From positions 1 to 47,672 of IMG/VR virus record IMGVR_UViG_3300035698_016237: a stretch of DNA of 47,672 nucleotides; one strand, 5' to 3'. This document shows positions 40,540-47,672 of this stretch, piece by piece; position 1 is the stretch's first letter, and every line of letters begins with the position of its first letter. The translations under genes were made by a program, and so were the position numbers. The stretch is from a virus. The notes under the pieces are model-generated. The model ran no database searches, was not told the DNA's origin, and saw only the letters and a list, made by a program, of their open reading frames with translations.

Positions 40540-42664
40540 TGTGAGTCCCTTTCATCAGTTCATTGAAATCGTCAGATATCTTTGCAGTCGAAAATCGCTC
40601 AACGCTAATCCTTGAGTTTCTCGACATGTTTTCTTTTTCATTTTGGGTTAATGATTCGAACCGTAAAGCAGCATCAGCATACTCAACAATGTGCTTTTCT
40701 TCTGACAAATAGGAATTCCTGCTACTTGTAAGAAATCCTGTTTCACCATGCTTTATCAGTTCTCTTGTCCCGGTCGATGATGTTGCTATTACTGGAACTC
40801 CACAAGCAAGGGATTCACAGACAGAACGACCAAACCCCTCAGAAAATGATGTGTGGATTGAAATATCCGAAACCGAAAGAAGCCTTCTTATATCCGATAG
40901 ATTGTACCTAATGTCTATGCGAGATTCATGCTCTTTTAAAAGAGATATCAAATCGGATGAGCATTTGTCCCGTAGAGAAACACCAGTCGCCAAGCAAAGA
41001 ATTCCGCGCCAATTCGCCGGAAGAGATTCAATTGTGTTCACAAAAGCAAAAACATCTTTTTCGGGCGACAAGCGAGTCGCATAGAAGGCGACCAAATCAT
41101 TCTCACCAATTTCGAATTTGCTTCTGAGTTCACGTTTTTCGTCTTTCGAGATTGGACAAAATCTGTTCAGATCTATTGAGTTCAGGCCATTACTTAATTT
41201 CTCAATAGGAATTCCAAACTTTCTATTTGCTGTTTCTCTTCCTTCTTTCGTGTCGCACAGAACACCATCAAACAGTTGCCCATTCTTTCCGAGATGGGCC
41301 ATTGTTTCGGAAAGCCCCATGTAAAAGGGGCTATTGCTGTTTACCGCGAAATCAGAATTAACAACATAGTAAACCGGGGCGTATGCATTGAGAGCGGAGA
41401 TGTCCTTTGTTTTGCTTTTATTCACCGGGATGACGGAAACAACAGCTTTGACATTGAGCCCATCCAACTTATGTCGCAGATCCTTTATGCCACCACTTAT
41501 TTGCTTAATTAACCCTTCTTCGTGAAGGTTATGAGTAGGGTGGATACACCAGTAATAAAGATCATAATCCCTTGATAGGCAACTCGACAACTCTTGCAAT
41601 TGAGTTTCAATCCCGCCGATATTGGAAATCGGGGAAATATATGTGGCGAAGAGAATAGACTGGCGGGTACTGGTATTTCCCTTAAGTCTCCCATCTTGTT
41701 TTTTACTCGTATTGCTGATTTTAGAAAGAATCTTCTCCCACGGCTTTACTCGCTTATCCCAAGTCCAGTTGTCAAGGATTACTTGACTACTCAATGAAAT
41801 CGCCTCTGCAAGCAAGCCTCGGTCTGCATCAATCCTCTCAATAGCCTCACGAAATGCCTCTGGCGTCCGGCGACCAACTATGTCAATCTTGACTCCATCG
41901 GCCAGCAGTTCAGGTATCACGCCTACATTAGTGCTGACAACACGGCATCCGCAAGCTGATGCCTCAAGTGCAGGGAAAGGAGCCCCTTCCGATGTGCTTG
42001 CGATCAGCAGCACATCAATTCCCCTGTACCAGTCCGGCATACTGTCATGCTGAATATTGCCGTTGGTTTGGATGTATTCAACATCCAGCCCATCAACCGC
42101 GGATCGGATGATATTCAATCCTTTAATGTCTTCATGTTTGCGATCTATGAAGCCTGGATTACCTGACCATCCAATGCGGAGCTTTCCGTTGTAGTTCGCT
42201 TCACGCTTGCCGGGATTGAACTTTTCAATATCAACTCCCGGCTGGATCGTAACAACTGGAACATCAAGTCTTTTAATGTTTTCATTATTCCTAATTCTAC
42301 TGGCGAAACGTGCGTTTTGTGGGCATATCACGGCGTAATCTATTGCCCACTGGGAAACTGTAGCGTTGGTCCAACTAAACCCTTCAGTCACACACAGCGC
42401 CGACCTGGGCTTGCTATGGGGCGCTCTCATCTTATGCCAGAATACTACGGCGGAACCGAGATCAACATTTGCATTGTTGATGTCATAACTCACCTTCAAA
42501 TCGAACCGGCCTCCCAACCTTTCAATCACCTCCTGGGCGATGAGATCAAATGCCCACTTTGGCCTATCTGGGGCAAAGGTGATACTGGCGTCTAACTGGC
42601 TTTTTTTACAAACCAACTTTTCTGCCAACATAGGAGACGGTTCAATTCTGCGTAGTCTAAACAT
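40526..42664 (-). CDS. Double GT4-type glycosyltransferase
   Basis: A 712-residue protein with two consecutive GT-B domains of the GT4 type. The first (residues about 40-335) carries the C-terminal-half motif SEGAPFPALEASACGC with the ExxxxxxxE pair. The second (about 345-705) carries SEGFGRSVCESLACGVP with the same pair. Both are family-typical nucleotide-sugar binding motifs. It is coupled to the small virion gene upstream and the methyltransferase downstream, in the late operon. It would transfer sugars to a virion protein, DNA or host envelope. Tandem GT4 domains in one phage virion operon are uncommon. Confidence 0.85.
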   Translation of the reverse strand: MFRLRRIEPSPMLAEKLVCKKSQLDASITFAPDRPKWAFDLIAQEVIERLGGRFDLKVSYDINNANVDLGSAVVFWHKMRAPHSKPRSALCVTEGFSWTNATVSQWAIDYAVICPQNARFASRIRNNENIKRLDVPVVTIQPGVDIEKFNPGKREANYNGKLRIGWSGNPGFIDRKHEDIKGLNIIRSAVDGLDVEYIQTNGNIQHDSMPDWYRGIDVLLIASTSEGAPFPALEASACGCRVVSTNVGVIPELLADGVKIDIVGRRTPEAFREAIERIDADRGLLAEAISLSSQVILDNWTWDKRVKPWEKILSKISNTSKKQDGRLKGNTSTRQSILFATYISPISNIGGIETQLQELSSCLSRDYDLYYWCIHPTHNLHEEGLIKQISGGIKDLRHKLDGLNVKAVVSVIPVNKSKTKDISALNAYAPVYYVVNSDFAVNSNSPFYMGLSETMAHLGKNGQLFDGVLCDTKEGRETANRKFGIPIEKLSNGLNSIDLNRFCPISKDEKRELRSKFEIGENDLVAFYATRLSPEKDVFAFVNTIESLPANWRGILCLATGVSLRDKCSSDLISLLKEHESRIDIRYNLSDIRRLLSVSDISIHTSFSEGFGRSVCESLACGVPVIATSSTGTRELIKHGETGFLTSSRNSYLSEEKHIVEYADAALRFESLTQNEKENMSRNSRISVERFSTAKISDDFNELMKGTHNGQG

Positions 42665-42667
42665 TGC

Positions 42668-43150
42668 TTATTCCGTTGAAAGAGAGAATGACAACGAGCT
42701 TATTTCGCCACGTTCATCATCGGACATCGTTCCACCATCCCCATAATAATAATACTCACCATCGCCTATCTCCCTGAAGCCCACCTTCACCCAGCGGAAA
42801 CCGGAGATATCCAATCCGTCTATGTTGATGGGCACGGTGGCCGGACCGCCAGTGTGTTCGTAATAGGCTGGTGCTTCGGGTAGGATCTTCAAGCCGGTCT
42901 CGGTTTCTATACCGAGAGCAAGCGGCCTGAAGCTTTCCACCTCCGCCCCTTTGCCGCTACCGTAGACCATGATTTCAAGCTTGATAACGTCCACTTTCGG
43001 CTTGTAGTCGAAAAGGATCGAAAGCTTGGAATGCATTGTCACGTCAATAGGTCGGCTCATCGTATCGGCATACAGGTGAGTCAAGGCCGTATCATCTTCA
43101 ATTTTGTGCCTGTCTTTAAGCACCTCTGAGTAGTCAAAGAAAGATCCCAT
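42668..43150 (-). CDS. Small virion protein
   Basis: A 160-residue, beta-rich protein with AGGAGGG 6 bases before the ATG. It contains EHTGGPATVPINIDGLDISG and a Tyr-rich YYYYGD stretch. No family is recognised. It lies 10 bases after the giant ejection-protein stop and 3 bases before the glycosyltransferase. It could be the glycan acceptor or a tail component. Confidence 0.65.
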   Translation of the reverse strand: MGSFFDYSEVLKDRHKIEDDTALTHLYADTMSRPIDVTMHSKLSILFDYKPKVDVIKLEIMVYGSGKGAEVESFRPLALGIETETGLKILPEAPAYYEHTGGPATVPINIDGLDISGFRWVKVGFREIGDGEYYYYGDGGTMSDDERGEISSLSFSLSTE

Positions 43151-43160
43151 GATTGCCCTC

Positions 43161-46100
43161 CTAGTTCGGGAAGTGATATAAATCTTTTAGTTCGAGTTCT
43201 TTAGGCTCTGGCATGTAGTCTTCAAGACCATGCTCCATATCGGAAAGATCGTTGTAGGTTTCGCCGGTGAAGAGCAGGAAGTTTTTCCACTCTTCCCCTT
43301 GTTCGGCCTCATATTGTGCATCGTTTATCTGGCCTTGTTCGAATTTGAATTCGATCTTATGCAAGCGGCGCAGGAATTCAGACTGTCTTTTCATCCACCA
43401 CCTAGTAAGCAAGTTCTGTTTTTCCTCATCATCCACCATACGCAACTGAACGCCCATTATCGTAGAAATGAACGCAAGGCTCGGAGGCAGTTTATACCCA
43501 CGTTTCACGTCGTACTCACTACCGCCAGTGTAGGCTTTTTTCCAGCGTTCAAAATAGTAGCCGCCCTTAACGTCGGTTCCCGGAATACCGGGCATGAAGT
43601 TGGGCATGATGTTTCTGTACGACCAAGCCAGGGTTTTCTCTATACGCTTGGGCATAGGGTCAATTTCTTCCCAAATGCGAGTACCCCAATATGGATCACG
43701 CCCTGTACTTGCCACTGCAACCGAGTTCACCAAAGGGCTTGCCGGACGTAAGAAACCAGCCAATACCCCTTGTCCGCTATCGAAGAAATCAGAGAAGGGA
43801 ATAAGGTTTCTGGTCTCAAAATACAAATCGTATTTTTCCCTATCAAGGACATCACCATCATCTGTGTATATGGCAGGGATCTTGAAGGGGAGCTTGACCG
43901 CGCCGGGACCGCGCCCACCTATGATCGAGGCTTCGGCGCGTTTGTGCTTCTTTTCTTCCTCTTCGTTGTCGGATTGCATAGTTGATGCTTCATATAGCAT
44001 CGCCACTAATGAACCCCATTTCGCCGTCTTAATGGGGTTTCGCAATGCCGCTTCTGGAACACGAGCGCCCAACTTCCATTTGAACATGAAGAACGGGTCC
44101 ATAGCCAAGCGCCATAGTCTAGCTGCGTCCGATGATTCCATATAGTCAAACATGGCCTTACGGCTTCCCATTACCGCCATGTGGGAAGCTGCGTTCTCTT
44201 CTGGCATGGTCTCTGACAGAAGCTTGAACATCCGGCCTTCGCTTACTTCCATGTTCGGGAACTTGCCCTCATAAAATTTAGTCATCTTGTCGTAGAACAC
44301 GACGAAGCGACCAAAGGCGTCAATGGAATCATAAAGCTGTATACCGGCTTCATTTACTTTCATCCCACCTTTGACAACCTCCTTGCCCATCTTCGACAAT
44401 TCTCCAATAGCGTTCCAGTGGCCGGTCTCTTCGAGGTGGTTCGTAAAGCCCTTCCAGGATTCAAACTTCTCAAGATTTTCTGCTGGTCCGAACAGTGCCT
44501 TTCTTATGTCGTCGCCAAAGACGCCGTTTGAACCGCCTCTTTTCTCGAACAGCTTGTACGTGTCGTCGCCTTCCCAATAAGACTTTGCTGCATTTCTAAA
44601 TGTTCTCCATCCTTTAGGGGCCATGAGGTTTATGCCCTCAACGTCCAACTGGTAGCCAACTGCAAAGTAGTAGTTCCGCATGAAGGTTGCAGGAGATGAG
44701 TAGAGTTTCGAGAAGCGGAAGACTTGATTTACAGTCTTTTCATAAACTCCCGTAGCGGCGTTAAGCATCTCGAACTTGTGTCCAGCAGGAGCAAAGCCCC
44801 ACATTTCCCTTATGTCGTAGTAGACATCCGGGTTTACCCAATACTCGTTTTTAGCCCAATCGCCCCACATTCCCATCTGATCGGGAGTGGATTGGAGCTT
44901 TATAAACCCTGGCTTTTCAGACAGAGAGAAATGCTTTTCACCCTTGTTTCCAAGAGTGTAAAGCTCCCTGAGCTTGTGGGCGTTGATGTTTCTAAGCATC
45001 TTATTGACTGTTGTTGGTCCCCATAGCCCTGGATCTTTTATCAAGCCTTCCTGTTGCTTGGGTGTCATCCACTTGTTCGGGTTGTCCCAAATGGTATCCT
45101 TGATGTACTCCAAGGTTTTGTCGAGCTTGCCGCCCTCGCGTACCAGCTCCCGCCCCCTGTGAATCTGCATCCTGCGTTCAGCGACTTTATTCTGAACTGC
45201 TATCGCTTCGTCAAGTGTGAATGCTTTGGACTCGTAAGGACTCAAGTTCTTCAGAATCATTTTGTGGACGGACTCTGCTGGCGCATTTGCAAACCACTGT
45301 TGAGCCTTATCTATGGGAGCGTCAAGGAAGTCGTTTTTAAGCGCCTTCTCATAAGCGAGACGGTGATTCACTGGGAGTGCTGGCTCTACGTCCGGGACTG
45401 CTTTTCTGAAATAGCTGCGGTAGCTGGCGTTCAGCTTGCCAAGATCTTCATTGAGCTTTTTAATATCTTCATTGAGTTTGCTTTTTGCATACTCATCTTC
45501 GGTGAATTTCTTCTCTTCTCTGAGTTCTGAGAGCTTTTCCCTGTTCGACTTGATTAGCTTTTTGTGCATTCGCAACTTGCTAGAATCGAGTGTGCCTACA
45601 TCCCAATAAGCCTCATCCATTTCCGACAGGGAGCGGGGATCTTCCCAGAAGGCCATCTTCTTGTTCACCTGGTTACGGGTGTTCTTTACTTTTTCCCTGA
45701 TAGGCTTTGCCCATTCGCCGCCGCGCTCCTTCAGTGAGTTCTTATCCCCCACCTTCCCCTCGGGCAGTGGCTTTCTTCCAGCCATATCTTGAGCCAAGCG
45801 GTGTTTCTCATATTCCTGATGGACATACTTGCCCTTGCCCCTGGCGTGAATGTCCTTGCTGATAATTCCTTTTTCATGCTGAATGCTCTGGTACTCATCG
45901 AGAACAAGTCGGGTGGTCTTGGCAAGGTGAAGATTTTCGCCTTCTTCGGCAAAATCTCTCATAAGCGAGAGATTTCTTTCATCGCTGTTGTGTGCCTTTA
46001 CTTTCTCAAAAACAGCTTTTTTCTTTTCAAGCTGGCTTTCAAGAAGTCTAAGCTTGCCTGGATTCTGCGCTATCTGGGCTATTCTTTTTTGCCGTGCCTC

Positions 46101-47672
46101 GGGCAAGCTTTCGTTTAGACAACGAATGTCTTGGAGGGTTTTTTGTGCCCCTGCGTCCAAGTTGCGATAATAACGACTGATAAATACATCCTGAGACCCC
46201 CGGCCCGCCCGGTCGCTGAACGCCCAAGCAAACCAAGGCTTCTTTCCTGTTTCCCTTGCCATCCCCTTTGAAAGCCTGCTTTCCATCATCTTCGTGTAGG
46301 CTCTCTCAACGGGTGCCTCGATAAACTTCGAGTAGTTTGGTCCAATCCCTTCCATGACAATATCGGCAACGCCCATGTCGGCCAGCTTGTATATGAACTT
46401 GTCCGCTATGGCCTTATCAATATCAGCGGCCTCGCAGAATATTTCCCTCGCGTCCTTCATGTTTTCGCCGGTAAGGACATTCCTTTGATGCGACCGCAAC
46501 CCCTTGACCTCGTTCTGCAACTCGACCACCTGATGTTTGAGAGCAAGCTTTTTATGGGGATCTAATTCCCTCTTGAGCGCTCCATTGGCCGTGGTGAGTT
46601 CGTTACGGGCTTTCTGCACTTCTTCTGCAATACCGATACCCCGAGCCATGGCTTCAGAGTTTCCGTTTTCCACCTCGATCTTTAATATCCTATTGGCAAG
46701 CCCCTTTTTCGTCGGGTCTTTGAATGCATCATTTAGGTCAAGATCTTCCCAGATCTTTTGCATCTTGGGTTGACGAGCCTTGAGCTTCATCTGTACCTGT
46801 TTCGGTATTGCAACCTTGATCCAAGGCATAAGCTTTACCGCGCCCACACTGGCAGGCAATAGGAACTGAGAGAGCATGAAAGCGTTTGTGAATGGCGCGT
46901 ATCCCCAACCACCGGGACGGTTCCCGTTTTCATCAACCGGTGGCGCTTTGTAATGCCAGAGGTTCTCAAACGACTGCCATACTGCACTGACCGTATCGAC
47001 CGCATATTTCTTAGGGTCGCTGATTACAGCGGTATATTGCTCATATGTCCCTTGATGGTAGAACAGATTTACCTTGACGCCTTCGATAATCTTTTCTGCG
47101 TCGCCAGCCTTCACTCCTTCAGCTACTTGTCCGATCCTCTCAGTAGTCGTTTTGTGAGGTTCAGAGTGCGCCCCAGGCATACCGCGCAATTGGTCGTAAA
47201 CGGCCAGCATCGCACCACGAGCGAGATTGGAAGGGTCAATGCCGCTTACTACCTCATTGACATTCGCAAGGGCATTGAACATGCCTACGGCGTCTTCACG
47301 AACATATTCACTACGTTCGATTTCTTCAGGTGTTTGCGGATCGGGAATGTTCATATTTACAGGAGCAGTCTGACTGTATCCGCCAAGCGCCATTAATTCC
47401 TTCGACTTTTCAGAAGCCTTTGCAGCATTCTCTCGATAGATTCTTTGCGAGTCCGCTTCTGGTTGTGGGGCTTGCGGCATTCCATTAATTATTTTCCCAA
47501 GTTCATACCCGCCTTCTGGGATAGATACGCCTTCTGACGCGCCCTGTTCATCACCGAACTCGAAGACTGGCGCGGCTTCGTTCTCTTCAAACTCAAAAGC
47601 CGGGGTTTCAAGTCCCCCGGTCTTTTTAGGTTTTTCATCACCGAACTCGAAGACTGGCGCGGCTTCGTTCTC
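43161..47672 (-). CDS. Giant ejection-type virion protein, main part (starts at 159 across the contig junction)
   Basis: This part covers 1503 codons; an internal ATG at 47480 is not the start, since the same frame is open to 47672 and continues into 1-159 across the 75-bp overlap. The N-terminus is the 29-residue acidic repeat; the body is mainly helical and charged (residues about 350-900), with hydrophobic stretches near MLSQFLLPASVGAVKLMPW and a W/F-rich C-terminal third. I see no lysozyme or transglycosylase motif. Length, helical content and gene order fit the largest internal ejection protein of short-tailed phages (T7 gp16 position). The small beta protein follows with a 10-base gap. 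Confidence 0.78.
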   Translation of the reverse strand, partial: ENEAAPVFEFGDEKPKKTGGLETPAFEFEENEAAPVFEFGDEQGASEGVSIPEGGYELGKIINGMPQAPQPEADSQRIYRENAAKASEKSKELMALGGYSQTAPVNMNIPDPQTPEEIERSEYVREDAVGMFNALANVNEVVSGIDPSNLARGAMLAVYDQLRGMPGAHSEPHKTTTERIGQVAEGVKAGDAEKIIEGVKVNLFYHQGTYEQYTAVISDPKKYAVDTVSAVWQSFENLWHYKAPPVDENGNRPGGWGYAPFTNAFMLSQFLLPASVGAVKLMPWIKVAIPKQVQMKLKARQPKMQKIWEDLDLNDAFKDPTKKGLANRILKIEVENGNSEAMARGIGIAEEVQKARNELTTANGALKRELDPHKKLALKHQVVELQNEVKGLRSHQRNVLTGENMKDAREIFCEAADIDKAIADKFIYKLADMGVADIVMEGIGPNYSKFIEAPVERAYTKMMESRLSKGMARETGKKPWFAWAFSDRAGRGSQDVFISRYYRNLDAGAQKTLQDIRCLNESLPEARQKRIAQIAQNPGKLRLLESQLEKKKAVFEKVKAHNSDERNLSLMRDFAEEGENLHLAKTTRLVLDEYQSIQHEKGIISKDIHARGKGKYVHQEYEKHRLAQDMAGRKPLPEGKVGDKNSLKERGGEWAKPIREKVKNTRNQVNKKMAFWEDPRSLSEMDEAYWDVGTLDSSKLRMHKKLIKSNREKLSELREEKKFTEDEYAKSKLNEDIKKLNEDLGKLNASYRSYFRKAVPDVEPALPVNHRLAYEKALKNDFLDAPIDKAQQWFANAPAESVHKMILKNLSPYESKAFTLDEAIAVQNKVAERRMQIHRGRELVREGGKLDKTLEYIKDTIWDNPNKWMTPKQQEGLIKDPGLWGPTTVNKMLRNINAHKLRELYTLGNKGEKHFSLSEKPGFIKLQSTPDQMGMWGDWAKNEYWVNPDVYYDIREMWGFAPAGHKFEMLNAATGVYEKTVNQVFRFSKLYSSPATFMRNYYFAVGYQLDVEGINLMAPKGWRTFRNAAKSYWEGDDTYKLFEKRGGSNGVFGDDIRKALFGPAENLEKFESWKGFTNHLEETGHWNAIGELSKMGKEVVKGGMKVNEAGIQLYDSIDAFGRFVVFYDKMTKFYEGKFPNMEVSEGRMFKLLSETMPEENAASHMAVMGSRKAMFDYMESSDAARLWRLAMDPFFMFKWKLGARVPEAALRNPIKTAKWGSLVAMLYEASTMQSDNEEEEKKHKRAEASIIGGRGPGAVKLPFKIPAIYTDDGDVLDREKYDLYFETRNLIPFSDFFDSGQGVLAGFLRPASPLVNSVAVASTGRDPYWGTRIWEEIDPMPKRIEKTLAWSYRNIMPNFMPGIPGTDVKGGYYFERWKKAYTGGSEYDVKRGYKLPPSLAFISTIMGVQLRMVDDEEKQNLLTRWWMKRQSEFLRRLHKIEFKFEQGQINDAQYEAEQGEEWKNFLLFTGETYNDLSDMEHGLEDYMPEPKELELKDLYHFPN
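47547..47672 (-). repeat. 87-bp in-frame tandem repeat, right end of contig
   Basis: A full unit (47571-47657), a partial unit 47547-47570 and the start of a third (47658-47672). Bases 47598-47672 equal bases 1-75 exactly. The last partial unit diverges into EQGASEG, the junction to the unique part of the protein. Confidence 0.9.

Overview
The window appears to be essentially one complete genome of a temperate tailed phage, assembled as a circle and opened inside a gene. The first 75 bases are identical to the last 75 (47598-47672), and both ends lie in the same 87-bp in-frame tandem repeat of one minus-strand gene. That gene starts at 159, runs off base 1 and continues from 47672 down to 43161. 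Merging the overlap gives about 47.6 kb. The phage looks short-tailed (podovirus-like): terminase, portal, scaffold and capsid genes are present with a very large tail/nozzle-like protein and a set of internal (ejection-type) virion proteins, but I see no tape measure, tail tube or sheath. The host is not identifiable with confidence. A Gram-negative host is suggested by a lipobox-type lipoprotein and a spanin-like protein. The acidic, Cys-rich lipoprotein recalls lipoproteins of deltaproteobacterial-type lineages, but that is only an impression.

Layout. (1) 159 to 12401, minus strand: scaffold, capsid, head/connector, tail nozzle, fibre-like and ejection proteins. It continues across the contig junction into 47672-39059: the giant repeat-bearing ejection protein, a small virion protein, a double GT4 glycosyltransferase, a SAM methyltransferase and a spanin-like protein. 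(2) 12511-17001, plus strand: zinc-ribbon protein, TerS candidate, TerL, portal and an overlapping coiled-coil gene. These packaging genes diverge from the capsid genes at overlapping promoters around 12428-12475. (3) 17002-17904: about 900 bp without a convincing gene, holding direct repeats, three TGACA-N5-TGTCA operator-like palindromes and an early-promoter candidate. (4) 17905-24838, plus strand: ArdC-like antirestriction protein, two divergent DnaN-like sliding clamps, a DUF3560/N6-methyltransferase fusion, small unknown genes and an HTH protein. (5) 24841-26923, integration module: attP built on the 3' part of a tRNA-Pro(GGG) gene plus its terminator, flanked by arm-type repeats; a lipoprotein cargo gene; an N-terminally truncated tyrosine integrase; and a divergent excisionase-like gene. 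(6) 26940-36624, plus strand: recombination and replication genes, namely a PD-(D/E)XK exonuclease, a Gp3/RDF-like zinc protein, a RusA resolvase, an SMC/RecF-like ATPase, an initiator with eight internal 11-bp iterons, and a DnaB helicase. (7) 36621-39085, plus strand: M15 endolysin, holin candidate and a second, full-length tyrosine integrase that meets the late operon tail to tail.

How the parts fit. Initiator, iterons and DnaB helicase form a lambda O/P-like origin system. No DNA polymerase or primase is seen anywhere in this near-complete genome, yet two clamp paralogues are encoded, so the phage probably recruits the host replicase through its own clamp or clamps. The exonuclease, RusA and ATPase supply recombination. 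ArdC and the methyltransferase probably counter restriction. The most unusual features are the paired clamps, the iteron origin inside the initiator, the attP architecture with its cargo lipoprotein and damaged integrase, the glycosyltransferase/methyltransferase pair in the virion operon, and recurrent covarying hairpins between early genes.
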